From: Flavobacterium macrobrachii
GTDB lineage: Bacteria > Bacteroidota > Bacteroidia > Flavobacteriales > Flavobacteriaceae
Assembly (NCBI RefSeq): GCF_014486675.1
Contig: NZ_JACTAC010000010.1
Coordinates: forward strand, 1 to 61,837
Length of the DNA stretch: 61,837 bases
Direction of reading: 5' to 3'
A model generated the notes under the pieces. That model saw only the letters and a program-made list of their open reading frames with translations, was not told where the DNA came from and did no database searches. Every line of letters begins with the position of its first letter. Position 1 is the first letter of the stretch. Of this stretch, positions 24,872 through 33,729 are shown piece by piece. The position numbers and the translations under genes are program-made.

Positions 24872-26212
24872 CTAATTCCATTTGCTATTTTGATTGTTTT
24901 CTTTCTCAAGAATTTCTCTAATTTTCTTTTCTTCCCACGTTTTTCCATAACCGAAAACTTCAAGTGCGTGAAACGTTAAACCCATTCCCCAACCCAACAT
25001 TGGGAACCAAAACCACTGAAAATTTGAAGTACTTAGATTTATAAAAATTAAAATCGGGATAACAAAGCAGTAAGAAGTTAAGTTGCCATAAAATCCTTTT
25101 AATTGGTTTACTCTATCTTTAGCTTTGGCATAAGCCATATTTTCGTTATAAATATTTTGTGTTTCCATGATGACAATTTGTTTGGTTAAAATTGGAATTT
25201 TTACTTTAAAAACTTCTGATGTTTCTTCCACCAAAACTTTTCGTTCTGAAATCAGTGCATAGCGATTAACGATGTTCTGCAGTCCAACGCCTTTTCTATC
25301 TTGAAGCACTTCTTTCTTTTGTAAATTATTCTCGATGATTAAATAATTGTTTTCGATATAAATTTTAATGTGCAACGGCTTTTGCTCGCTTACTACATTA
25401 TGTTTTATGGTATTTTCTAATAAAAGTTGCAATGATAACGGAACGACTTTAGCTTCTAAATTATCAAAATCGGTTGGTAATTCATAGCTGATACTGTTTT
25501 CAAAACGCATTTTCAGCAAATTCATATACGTTTTTGCAAATTGCAATTCTTCTTCTACTGGAACTAATTCTTTGTCTTTTTGTTCCAAAACGTAGCGGTA
25601 AATTTTGGACAATGAAGTCGTAAATCGTTGTGCATTATCTGGATTTTCTTCAATCAAAGAACTCAATACATTCAAGCTATTGAACAAGAAATGCGGATCA
25701 ATTTGGTTTTTTAAACTTTCAAACTTTGCTGAAGCAGTTCCAGCAATAACTTTTTGTTCTTTAACCTTGCTTTCATTGTAAGCTTTATAAAAATAAAAGG
25801 TATGAAAAGCTAGTGTAACTACAAATGTAATAATGATAGCTGTCAAATAGTTAGCCAATCTTTCTCTCAAAAAGAATTCGGTAAAAGTGGTTCCTTCTAT
25901 GATTACATCTTCGAAAACACGAAGCAAAAAGATGACTAATAAAGATGATAAAAAGGAAGATAAAAAACCAATTAAAACTCTCCTTGGTGAAAATCTATCG
26001 GCTTTGAAGACTTTATCCAAATACATAAATAAAAAAGCATTCACAAGATAAAGTACAACTCCGTATAACATCGTATAACCAAAGTTTGACAACATATTTT
26101 GGTCAAATGTTATTTTTCCTCCAACTACATATCGAATTCCAAGCAATACCATAAATATTACAATGGCTATAATTACGGATTTGAATAACTCTCTGATTAA
26201 TTTTTGAATCAT
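24872..26212 (-). CDS. LytS-type sensor histidine kinase fused to a C-terminal 2TM domain
   Basis: A 446-aa sensor. Residues 1-145 hold four predicted membrane helices. A His_kinase (PF06580) domain follows with phosphoacceptor H174 in NQIDPHFLFNSLNVL, then an ATPase region with LQLLLENTIKHNV and GVGLQNIVNRY. The kinase fold should end near residue 342. Residues 349-446 are a complete 2TM module starting METQNIYNEN, with LKGFYGNLTSYCF, LGWGMGLTFHAL and WEEKKIREILEKEN. This matches the three free-standing 2TM proteins encoded next, so gene fusion is likely. The LytTR regulator at 22434 is the probable partner. Confidence 0.88.
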   Translation of the reverse strand: MIQKLIRELFKSVIIAIVIFMVLLGIRYVVGGKITFDQNMLSNFGYTMLYGVVLYLVNAFLFMYLDKVFKADRFSPRRVLIGFLSSFLSSLLVIFLLRVFEDVIIEGTTFTEFFLRERLANYLTAIIITFVVTLAFHTFYFYKAYNESKVKEQKVIAGTASAKFESLKNQIDPHFLFNSLNVLSSLIEENPDNAQRFTTSLSKIYRYVLEQKDKELVPVEEELQFAKTYMNLLKMRFENSISYELPTDFDNLEAKVVPLSLQLLLENTIKHNVVSEQKPLHIKIYIENNYLIIENNLQKKEVLQDRKGVGLQNIVNRYALISERKVLVEETSEVFKVKIPILTKQIVIMETQNIYNENMAYAKAKDRVNQLKGFYGNLTSYCFVIPILIFINLSTSNFQWFWFPMLGWGMGLTFHALEVFGYGKTWEEKKIREILEKENNQNSKWN

Positions 26213-26245
26213 TTCTAATTTTTTAAAGTTTACTGAACTTTCTCT

Positions 26246-26866
26246 TTATTTACAACCTTTCAACGCTTCTTGCGCTCTATCTAAACCCCAATTTGGTGCA
26301 AAAGGTGTATCCGTTTTAAAAGTAGCAAATAATTCAATTGATTTTGCAATTTGCGCACACATTGGTTTTGTATCAGCTCCAGACCATTTTGCACCACCAA
26401 TTTCAAACTCTGCTTTGCAGAACATTACTCTTGGATTGTTTGGCGCAATTGCTTGAGCTTTATAATATTGTTCCATCGCTAATCCTGAATATTTCATACC
26501 ATTAGTCATTGGATCTTGTACTAAAATAGCTGTGTAAAGCATTGCTTGTAACACCATAATCTCAGCATTATTTGGAGAAATGACACTTGCTTGGTCGATG
26601 GCATCTTGCGCTTTTTCAATTAACGAAGCTACTTTGTCTTTGTTTTTTGGATTGAAAGCTTCAGTAGTATTTACCATTCCGATGTAGTAGTTTGGCAACC
26701 AATTTGATTTTTCTGCGGAAGCAATTCTTTCAAATAAAGCGGTTGCTTCTGTTGCTTTTCCTTCACCCCAAAGTGATAATGCTTTTTGCATTCCTGTTTC
26801 ATATTGTGTTTGTGCTGTTAGCATTGTACTAACCAAAAAAGTAGTGATGATAATAAATGTTTTCAT
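26246..26866 (-). CDS. Exported TPR-like protein
   Basis: Periplasmic 206-aa helical protein with signal peptide (MKTFIIITTFLVSTMLTAQ). Repeats of the TPR kind can be seen: KALSLWGEGKATEATALFERI, IEKAQDAIDQASVISPNNAE and AMEQYYKAQAIAPNNPRV. No catalytic motif. It is 33 bp upstream of the LytS-like kinase gene on the same strand and is probably co-transcribed, so it could supply or modulate an envelope signal (inference). Confidence 0.7.
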   Translation of the reverse strand: MKTFIIITTFLVSTMLTAQTQYETGMQKALSLWGEGKATEATALFERIASAEKSNWLPNYYIGMVNTTEAFNPKNKDKVASLIEKAQDAIDQASVISPNNAEIMVLQAMLYTAILVQDPMTNGMKYSGLAMEQYYKAQAIAPNNPRVMFCKAEFEIGGAKWSGADTKPMCAQIAKSIELFATFKTDTPFAPNWGLDRAQEALKGCK

Positions 26867-27078
26867 AATTTCTAAGGTTTTAAATTGTTGATTTTTTTAA
26901 TTGATTAATTGAAACTTGTTGTTTAATTATAGTCCAAAAGTATAGCGGTTCTATTGGCTATAAAATTTATTATTACTGAACTGTCGTTTTTGATGGATGA
27001 ATTGTTTCTTTTAGCAAATAGTGATAAGCTATACTACTCTTGACTTTTTAATTTTTACTTTTTAATTTTTACTTTTTA

Positions 27079-29232
27079 TTACAAATTATTCAACTGATTA
27101 TCCTTCATATTATCGCTAATAGTCCAAAAGAAACCTACGAAGAAAAACTGATCGGCTGTTGGACGAATTTCTCTTCTGTCGAATGTTCCGTTGGCATTAA
27201 CTGTATTCGAATATTCGTAGCCAAACACATTTTGTGTAGCCAAAACATTTGTCGCTGAGAAATACAATATCTTTTGCTGTGTTAATAAATACGACCAACC
27301 TAAACTAAGATTGTTGTATCCTTTTGTTCTTCCTGCCATAAAATTTGCCTCGTTTGGATTATTAAATGGTCGTCCAGTTGAAAAACTATTGGTAATACTC
27401 AACTGAGATTTTAATTTGTTTATCCACCATTTTGATACTACACTTAAACTATGTTTTGCTACGAAGTTGGGTGTTACTTCCGTTGGAAAGTTTCTATAAT
27501 CTCGCTGCGTATCGATATACGAATACGAAACCCAATATTCTAAATTCTTGATTGATTTATTGTCTCTCCAAAAAATGTCCAACCCTTTTGCATATCCTTC
27601 GCCAGTATTGAAATAGTTGCTATTAAATTGTGGACTATCCGTGTCAAACTTCACTAAATCAGCATAGTCTTTGAAATAGGCTTCTGCTCTAAACGTTCTT
27701 CTGTCTTTGTTATACTGATAGTTCAAAATATAATGCGATGCTTTTTCGCTGCTTAAATAATCGGCATATTTCAAATATTCTTGTCGTGGAGCTTGTGTAA
27801 AACTTCCATATGCCAAAGAGAACTGACCGTTTTTAGAAACTTTATACGCCATTGAGACACGAGGAGAAAGTACTGTTTCATTTAGCAAATCGTTATTAGA
27901 AAGTCGAGCACCAAGTTTCATTGCAAAGTTTTTTGAAAAGAAAATATCGGTTTCCGCATAAGCTGCCACGATATTTGCATTGTAACCAATAGCAAACGTA
28001 TCACCTAAATTTTCTTTAAAACTTTCGTCAAATTTTGTGATGAAATAATCTGCACCAAACGTCAACTTCACTCTATCAGAAAATGATTTTTTCAATCGTA
28101 ATTTCATGTGAGAGGAATGTTCATCGTTCTGTGCATCGTCAACATTAATTCCAATTTTGTTTTGACCAAAACCATAACTTAATCCAGTAAAAAACTGCCA
28201 TTGATTACTCCAATTGGCTTTATATGAAGCATTCAAGTAGAAATTGTTATTATTCAAATCTATTCTAGTTTTGTTTGCTGAGTTGATGCTTTCTTGGTTA
28301 ATGTCAAACTGAGCCGCATCAAAAGCAGCATATAATTTGAATAAACCATTCTCAAAATTGTATCTATAAACCGCTTCACCCGAAAGTGATTGATACGGTT
28401 TGTTCCAATCAGCGTTTTGTGGAATTAACTTTTGATACGGTTCTAAATTGATGTAAGCTGTATTGAAAGAGATAGAATTCTTTCCCCATTTTTGAGTGTT
28501 AGCTAATCCTAAACCAACTGTCATTAGTGAAATATCTGTTTTTTCTTCAACCATTTCGTCTTGCGTATTCAATAACAAAACGCTTGATAATGCCTCGCCA
28601 TATTCTGCAGAATAACCACCAGTTGAAAACGACATTCCACTAAAAAGAAATGGAGAAAATCGACCACGAGTTGGCACATTAGCTGTTGTTGCTCCATAAG
28701 GTTGTGCTACGCGAATTCCATCAACAAAGGTTTGGGTTTCATCAGCTTCGCCACCACGAACAAAAAGTCGTCCATCTTCACCAACAGTATTTGTTCCTGG
28801 TAGCGTTTGCAATGCCGAAACAATATCACCCATTGCACCAGCAGTCGTCACGATGTCTAATGGTTTCAAAACTGAAACACGTGCTTTTTCGCCTGCGTCA
28901 AACGTTCCTGCGGTAACGATAACTGCATCTAAAGTGTTAACACTTTCGCGCATTTTATACGTTTTATTTTTAGCGTTTGTAACATCAATTGAAACTGATA
29001 TATTTTCATAAGTGATAAAACTAATTACCAACGTTTGGTTGCCAGTAGTCGTTGTTGTGAAAGAGAATTTTCCATTTTCGTCAGACGATGCGCCGTCATA
29101 CGAACCATCAATATAGATGTTTGCACCAGTGATTGGCTTGCTTTTTTCGTCAAGAACTGTTCCCGAAATTTCGTTTTGTGCTAAAGCCGTTACGCTGATA
29201 AAAAATAAAACTAGATTGTAAAAAGTTTTCAT
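27079..29232 (-). CDS. TonB-dependent outer membrane receptor
   Basis: A 717-aa outer-membrane receptor. Signal peptide (MKTFYNLVLFFISVTALAQ), then a carboxypeptidase-regulatory-like beta-sandwich (ISGTVLDEKSKPITGANIYIDG) as in Bacteroidetes receptors, a plug domain (LQTLPGTNTVGEDGRLFVRGG), and a beta-barrel ending in an aromatic strand. No SusD partner is adjacent, so it is not a Sus-type pair. The ATG at 29232 gives a proper signal peptide; the ORF extends to 29277. The substrate is unknown. It is read in the same direction as the kinase operon but is separated by 212 bp. Confidence 0.88.
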   Translation of the reverse strand: MKTFYNLVLFFISVTALAQNEISGTVLDEKSKPITGANIYIDGSYDGASSDENGKFSFTTTTTGNQTLVISFITYENISVSIDVTNAKNKTYKMRESVNTLDAVIVTAGTFDAGEKARVSVLKPLDIVTTAGAMGDIVSALQTLPGTNTVGEDGRLFVRGGEADETQTFVDGIRVAQPYGATTANVPTRGRFSPFLFSGMSFSTGGYSAEYGEALSSVLLLNTQDEMVEEKTDISLMTVGLGLANTQKWGKNSISFNTAYINLEPYQKLIPQNADWNKPYQSLSGEAVYRYNFENGLFKLYAAFDAAQFDINQESINSANKTRIDLNNNNFYLNASYKANWSNQWQFFTGLSYGFGQNKIGINVDDAQNDEHSSHMKLRLKKSFSDRVKLTFGADYFITKFDESFKENLGDTFAIGYNANIVAAYAETDIFFSKNFAMKLGARLSNNDLLNETVLSPRVSMAYKVSKNGQFSLAYGSFTQAPRQEYLKYADYLSSEKASHYILNYQYNKDRRTFRAEAYFKDYADLVKFDTDSPQFNSNYFNTGEGYAKGLDIFWRDNKSIKNLEYWVSYSYIDTQRDYRNFPTEVTPNFVAKHSLSVVSKWWINKLKSQLSITNSFSTGRPFNNPNEANFMAGRTKGYNNLSLGWSYLLTQQKILYFSATNVLATQNVFGYEYSNTVNANGTFDRREIRPTADQFFFVGFFWTISDNMKDNQLNNL

Positions 29233-29582
29233 AGAGGTTGTATTTTGATGGGACAAAATTGCATCAAGTACAAACACTTTAAAATATTTGTTTACCGAAT
29301 TGTAGAATTATTGGGATGAAATGTATTAATTATGTTTGTTGTAAATTACTAGTAACAAACTCGCTGGTAATAGTGAGTTATTTGCTTTCACTGGCTTGCA
29401 TTTAACTATTTCATCTTAAAAATTAAATTTAATAAAAACAGTCTGCACTAATTTTAAAGCTATAAATAGTAGTATTTCATAGTGTTGAAATCACTAAAAA
29501 AGATTTTGTTATTTTTTTCAAAATTTAAGTAGGGTAAATTGAAAGTAACTTGTTTTACTAATATAACACAAAATTTATAACT
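29233..29582. other. 350-bp intergenic region between divergent genes
   Basis: No ORF or RNA recognised. It holds a perfect 10-bp palindrome TTACTAGTAA (29346-29355) inside a weaker inverted repeat GTTTGTT/AACAAAC (29334-29360). It should contain the promoters for the TonB receptor and the Asp-rich lipoprotein, but I find no convincing TAnnTTTG match for either. Confidence 0.5.
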
Positions 29583-30365
29583 ATGAAAAATGTAAAAGCA
29601 CTTTTGGGTATTTTATTTTTAGTATTGACTATGGCGTCTTGTTCTAGTGATGACAGTACCAGCAACAACGGTAACAATCAACTACGTATCAAAGCAAGCG
29701 CTGTATATACGCCAACAGCCAATCGTTCTGCAAACGGTGCAGCGATAAATGAAGATGTAGTTTTAACTTCGTTCAAAATCAACATTAGAGAAATTGAATT
29801 TGAATTTGCTGAAGATTATTATGATGACAACGATAATGATGACGACGACGATGATAATGATGGTTATGATGATGATGACAACAGCTATGACGATGACGGA
29901 TTTTATGGAGATGATGATGAGTTTGAGTTAAGTGGTCCGTTTGAATTAGACTTATTAAATCAAAGTTCAGTAGTTACTACGGTTACTATTCCAAATGGGA
30001 TTTATGAAGAGGTTGAATTTAAACTTGACAAAAACAACAATAGCAGCTCAGAAATGTTTAATAAATCAATAGAAATTAAAGGTACTATTGGTGGAATTCC
30101 ATTTGTATTTTGGCACAATGTAGAAGAAGATTTTGAAATTGATTATGAAGATACAAATCAAAATTTAGTTGTTAATAACGGTTCCTATGAATTGGTATTT
30201 AATTTTAACTTAAATCAAGTATTAAGTCAAGTAGATATTAGCAATGCTACTGACGGTAATGGCGATGGTTTAATTGAGATTAGTCCAAATGATAATGATG
30301 GAAATCAATCATTAGCAAACACTATAAAAAATAAGATTAAAGAATCTTGCGATTTAGATGATTAA
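29583..30365 (+). CDS. DUF4382-like lipoprotein with Asp-rich insert
   Basis: Predicted lipoprotein of 260 aa; the signal peptide ends in a lipobox MASC (residue ~20). After a short Ser/Asn linker, a beta-rich domain (VVLTSFKINIREIEFEF) is interrupted at about residues 79-113 by an extreme Asp/Tyr/Asn-rich stretch (D runs of four to six), then resumes (GPFELDLLNQSS, IPNGIYEEVEFKLD). The fold pattern resembles DUF4382. The acidic loop may bind Ca2+ or other cations, which is inference. It is divergent from the TonB receptor and monocistronic. Confidence 0.65.
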   Translation: MKNVKALLGILFLVLTMASCSSDDSTSNNGNNQLRIKASAVYTPTANRSANGAAINEDVVLTSFKINIREIEFEFAEDYYDDNDNDDDDDDNDGYDDDDNSYDDDGFYGDDDEFELSGPFELDLLNQSSVVTTVTIPNGIYEEVEFKLDKNNNSSSEMFNKSIEIKGTIGGIPFVFWHNVEEDFEIDYEDTNQNLVVNNGSYELVFNFNLNQVLSQVDISNATDGNGDGLIEISPNDNDGNQSLANTIKNKIKESCDLDD

Positions 30366-30390
30366 TATTTTTTATGTTAGTTTAAGACGA

Positions 30391-30420
30391 AAAACTCCAA
30401 GCCTACACTTGGAGTTTTTT
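30391..30420 (+). terminator. Terminator after the Asp-rich lipoprotein gene
   Basis: Stem AAAACTCCAAG/CTTGGAGTTTT with a 6-nt loop and a T-run on the plus strand, 25 bp after the stop codon. Confidence 0.88.
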
Positions 30421-30450
30421 AATGAAAATTAGTCCAGATATAAATGTTAT

Positions 30451-30479
30451 TTTGCGATTGATTAATTTGGTTATATTTG
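30451..30479 (+). promoter_or_regulatory. sdaA promoter
   Basis: TTTG (30451-30454), a 17-bp spacer and TATATTTG (30472-30479), 22 bp before the ATG at 30502. Confidence 0.7.
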
Positions 30480-30501
30480 CTAGACTAAATCGATATCGTA
30501 A

Positions 30502-31929
30502 ATGGAAGAATGTATTTCAGTCTTTGATATGCTTAAAATTGGCGTTGGGCCATCAAGTTCGCACACACTTGGACCTTGGCGTGCTGCTGAACGATTTCTT
30601 GAAGAGCTAAAAACCCAAAACAAACTCCAAGCCACTACCCGTGTAAAAGTAGATTTATATGGTTCATTATCTTTAACAGGTAAAGGTCATGCTACGGATT
30701 TGGCGGTAATGTTAGGTTTATCTGGTCAAGATCCTGAATATATTCCCATACAAAACATTGCCGGTATCATTAAAACAATAGAAGACAAAAACGAAATCAT
30801 TTTAGCCAACGAAGTGACTATTCCGTTTTATTTTCTTCAAGACATAACATTCAATAAAAACTTCCTACCGTTTCATGCCAATGGATTAAAATTTACAGCT
30901 TTCCTCAATGACGATAGCGAATATGAAGCTACCTTCTACTCCATCGGTGGCGGATTTGTAGTCAAAGAAGAACGCGTAAATGCCCAGAAAAAACACGAAA
31001 TTAAATGTGCGTTTCCTTATCCTATCCAAAATGCAGAAGAGTTATTAAACTATACCATTGATTTAAATAAATCCATTTCAGAAATCGTTTATGAAAACGA
31101 AAAGTCCATGCGCAGTGAAGAAGTAATTCACACCGAACTAATGCGCATCTGGAACACGATGCTGGAATGTATGCATATTGGTTGCCACAGCGAAGGCATA
31201 CTTCCCGGTGGATTAAATGTTAGACGACGCGCTTTCGATATGCATCAAGGTTTGATTGGATTAGCCAATTATTCCAATCCACAAGAATGGTTAGAACAAA
31301 TCAGAAAAACGGAAGTAAAGTTTCGTCAAATATTAAAGTGGGTTTCCTGTTTTGCACTTGCTGTAAATGAAGTCAATGCCGCACTTGGAAGAGTAGTTAC
31401 TGCTCCAACCAACGGAAGTGCTGGTGTTATTCCCGCCGTTTTGATGTATTATTTAGTTATTGAAAACCACAATGCAGGCGAAAAAGAAATCAAACAATTC
31501 TTGATGGTTGCTGGAGAAATTGGAAGTATTTTCAAAAAAGGTTCAACCATATCTGCTGCAATGGGTGGATGTCAAGCCGAGATTGGCGTTTCATCAGCTA
31601 TGGCTGCTGCAGCTTTGTGCGAAGTAATGGGCGGAACACCAGACCAAGTTCTCATGGCTGCCGAAATAGCGATGGAACATCATTTGGGATTAACTTGTGA
31701 TCCAATTGGCGGATTAGTTCAAATTCCGTGTATCGAACGTAATACTATGGGTGCAATCAAAGCTATAAATGCAGCCGAACTCGCTATGGAAACTGATGCT
31801 AAAAATGCAAAAGTACCATTGGATAAAGTAATTGACACCATGTGGCAAACAGCAAAAGATATGAATTCTAAATACAAAGAAACTTCTGAAGGTGGATTGG
31901 CTGTAGCTGTGAATATGGCGGATTGTTAA
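30502..31929 (+). CDS. sdaA: L-serine ammonia-lyase (iron-sulfur dependent)
   Basis: Converts L-serine to pyruvate and ammonia. The 475-aa single-chain enzyme has both halves of the [4Fe-4S] type: the beta region with the signature [19 protein letters not shown] at the N-terminus and the alpha region with [32 protein letters not shown] and [19 protein letters not shown]. The last two supply cluster cysteines. Length agrees with the fused type 2 form. It is monocistronic with a good promoter and a weaker hairpin after the stop codon. Confidence 0.95.
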   Translation: MEECISVFDMLKIGVGPSSSHTLGPWRAAERFLEELKTQNKLQATTRVKVDLYGSLSLTGKGHATDLAVMLGLSGQDPEYIPIQNIAGIIKTIEDKNEIILANEVTIPFYFLQDITFNKNFLPFHANGLKFTAFLNDDSEYEATFYSIGGGFVVKEERVNAQKKHEIKCAFPYPIQNAEELLNYTIDLNKSISEIVYENEKSMRSEEVIHTELMRIWNTMLECMHIGCHSEGILPGGLNVRRRAFDMHQGLIGLANYSNPQEWLEQIRKTEVKFRQILKWVSCFALAVNEVNAALGRVVTAPTNGSAGVIPAVLMYYLVIENHNAGEKEIKQFLMVAGEIGSIFKKGSTISAAMGGCQAEIGVSSAMAAAALCEVMGGTPDQVLMAAEIAMEHHLGLTCDPIGGLVQIPCIERNTMGAIKAINAAELAMETDAKNAKVPLDKVIDTMWQTAKDMNSKYKETSEGGLAVAVNMADC

Positions 31930-31941
31930 TCACAAAAGAAA

Positions 31942-31970
31942 ACGGAAACCATTTTTTAAGTGGCTTCCGT
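31942..31970 (+). terminator. Possible sdaA terminator
   Basis: Stem ACGGAAACCA/TGGCTTCCGT with one mismatch and a 9-nt loop, 12 bp after the sdaA stop. The following T content is low (TCCTAATTTA), so termination may be weak. Confidence 0.5.
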
Positions 31971-32021
31971 TCCTAATTTAATTGTTAATTACAAAGAATT
32001 ATTGATGTAATAGCTTATTCA

Positions 32022-32459
32022 TTATTTGATATAAACTTCAATAATTCCATTAGCATCTTTCAACTTTAATTCACTAAGAGTTAGATTAACAATATCTTGT
32101 GTTTTCGTCACTCCATCAACAACTCTAGTCAGATTGTTGTGTGATCTGGAATAAATACCTTGATTTGTAAACAATGCACATGGATCAATGGCAGAATCAT
32201 AATCGCCTTCTTCCAAAGTATTGTCTGTTTTCAATTGGATAAAATCTTTATCACATCCTTCCTGATTTTGGGGTGCATCAATTAAAACTTCACTACCATT
32301 TACGATGGTTCCTACTTTACTGATGTTCCATTTACCGGTTATTGGAGCTAATGTTTCGCCATCGTTGTCATCATCACTACAAGAAATAGTAATTAAACTA
32401 AAAATACCAACCATTAAGACAAACAACATTGTTCTACTTTTTATGCTTTCTCTGTTCAT
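32022..32459 (-). CDS. Lipocalin-like lipoprotein
   Basis: Small lipoprotein of 145 aa: signal peptide with lipobox ITISC, an Asp-rich linker (SDDDNDGE), then a lipocalin-like beta-barrel starting GKWNISKVGTIVNG. Bacteroidetes encode many proteins of this pattern. Two cysteines in the mature part (EGCDKDF and DPCALF) could form a disulfide. Translation might also start at an internal Met ten codons later. No operon partner is evident and the function is unknown. Confidence 0.7.
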   Translation of the reverse strand: MNRESIKSRTMLFVLMVGIFSLITISCSDDDNDGETLAPITGKWNISKVGTIVNGSEVLIDAPQNQEGCDKDFIQLKTDNTLEEGDYDSAIDPCALFTNQGIYSRSHNNLTRVVDGVTKTQDIVNLTLSELKLKDANGIIEVYIK

Positions 32460-32590
32460 AACATTTTTTATTATTTTGTTAATTACAAAGTTAGTTTTGA
32501 AGTCAGCGAAACATATTATACAATTATTTTTATTACTTGTATAATTATATGTATTTTAATAAAAAGTAGTGATAGTTCTTGTGGATAATT

Positions 32591-33652
32591 TTACTTACTC
32601 ACTTTCAACTGTTTAATTTCTTTTTTCAAAACTTCGATTTCAGTGCTTAGTTTTTCAAATTCTTGACGATTGGTTTTTCTTGCTTCGATGGATTGATAAA
32701 TTTTAAGCTTTGCATTTTGTATTCCGTAGTTCTCAAGTTTTTTTTCAACTACGTTTTGAAGCAATTCATCATATTGTTCAACCATTACGTCAACCTCAAT
32801 TAGTTTGGATTTATCATCAATTTTTGTTTGAACAACATGGTATTTAGCATCTATTTCATTGGTAACAAATTGATTGGCTTTTGCAGTAAAAATATTTGCG
32901 ACAGCAAAATTATAAGCTAAATATACCGCTGGAACTATGGCGAGAAATATCAATACTCCAAACCAACTGTTTACATTTTTTACATTATCAGAAGAATGTG
33001 GTTTAAACTTCAAATACTTGACAATGATGTAACTTCCAACGCAAATAAAAAGTGCGTTTATAAAATAAGTATAAAGTCCGCCAACAAAGTATTCCCATTG
33101 CAACGTTGCCAATCCAAAACTTGCTGTACACAATGGCGGAATACATGAAGTAGCAACAGCAACACCAATTAAAACCTGCGTTCCGTTATGACGAGAAATT
33201 GCTATAAAACCAGCCATTCCGCCAAGAAATGCTAATAAAACATCAAAAATAGTTGGATGCGAAAATGATAATAATTCATCGGTTGGAATAGCATAAGGCG
33301 TAATTAAGTAATATATTGTTGCTACCAGAAGACTTGTCAAAACAATTCTAACTGCGTTTTGAATACTAACTTTCAACAAATCTAAATCGGAAACGCCAAG
33401 TGAAAAACCTATTCCAAAAATTGGTCCCATTAATGGCGAGATTATCATTGCACCAATAACAGCTGCTTTTGAATTAATATTTAAACCAATGCAGGAAATA
33501 AATATTGCAAACGCTAGAAGCCAAAGATTTTTACCTTTAAAAATAACACCTTCGCGTACTTCTTTATCCGTAATGGTTTCATCTTCTTGACCTCCTTTTA
33601 AATCAAAAAGAGAACAGAAATAACGTTTTATGACTTTAGTATTTGTACTCAT
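32591..33652 (-). CDS. DUF389 membrane protein
   Basis: A 353-aa membrane protein of the DUF389 family. The core motif AVIGAMIISPLMGPIFGIG is characteristic, followed by several helices (about six in all). The C-terminal ~80 residues are charged and predicted coiled-coil (KLSTEIEVLKKEIKQLKVSK). The function is unknown. It lies 77 bp downstream of the Kdp-linked histidine kinase on the same strand and may be co-transcribed, but DUF389 is also found far from kdp in other genomes. Confidence 0.82.
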   Translation of the reverse strand: MSTNTKVIKRYFCSLFDLKGGQEDETITDKEVREGVIFKGKNLWLLAFAIFISCIGLNINSKAAVIGAMIISPLMGPIFGIGFSLGVSDLDLLKVSIQNAVRIVLTSLLVATIYYLITPYAIPTDELLSFSHPTIFDVLLAFLGGMAGFIAISRHNGTQVLIGVAVATSCIPPLCTASFGLATLQWEYFVGGLYTYFINALFICVGSYIIVKYLKFKPHSSDNVKNVNSWFGVLIFLAIVPAVYLAYNFAVANIFTAKANQFVTNEIDAKYHVVQTKIDDKSKLIEVDVMVEQYDELLQNVVEKKLENYGIQNAKLKIYQSIEARKTNRQEFEKLSTEIEVLKKEIKQLKVSK

Positions 33653-33729
33653 TTTTCAGAATTGATTGTGATGCTAAATTAGAATTAATACTTAATGCAT
33701 TACAAGACTGGATAAATATATTTTAAATA

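Noticed and set aside
30422..30610. 62-aa plus-strand frame overlapping the sdaA start
   Set aside because: Overlaps the sdaA promoter and coding start in another frame; no family features.
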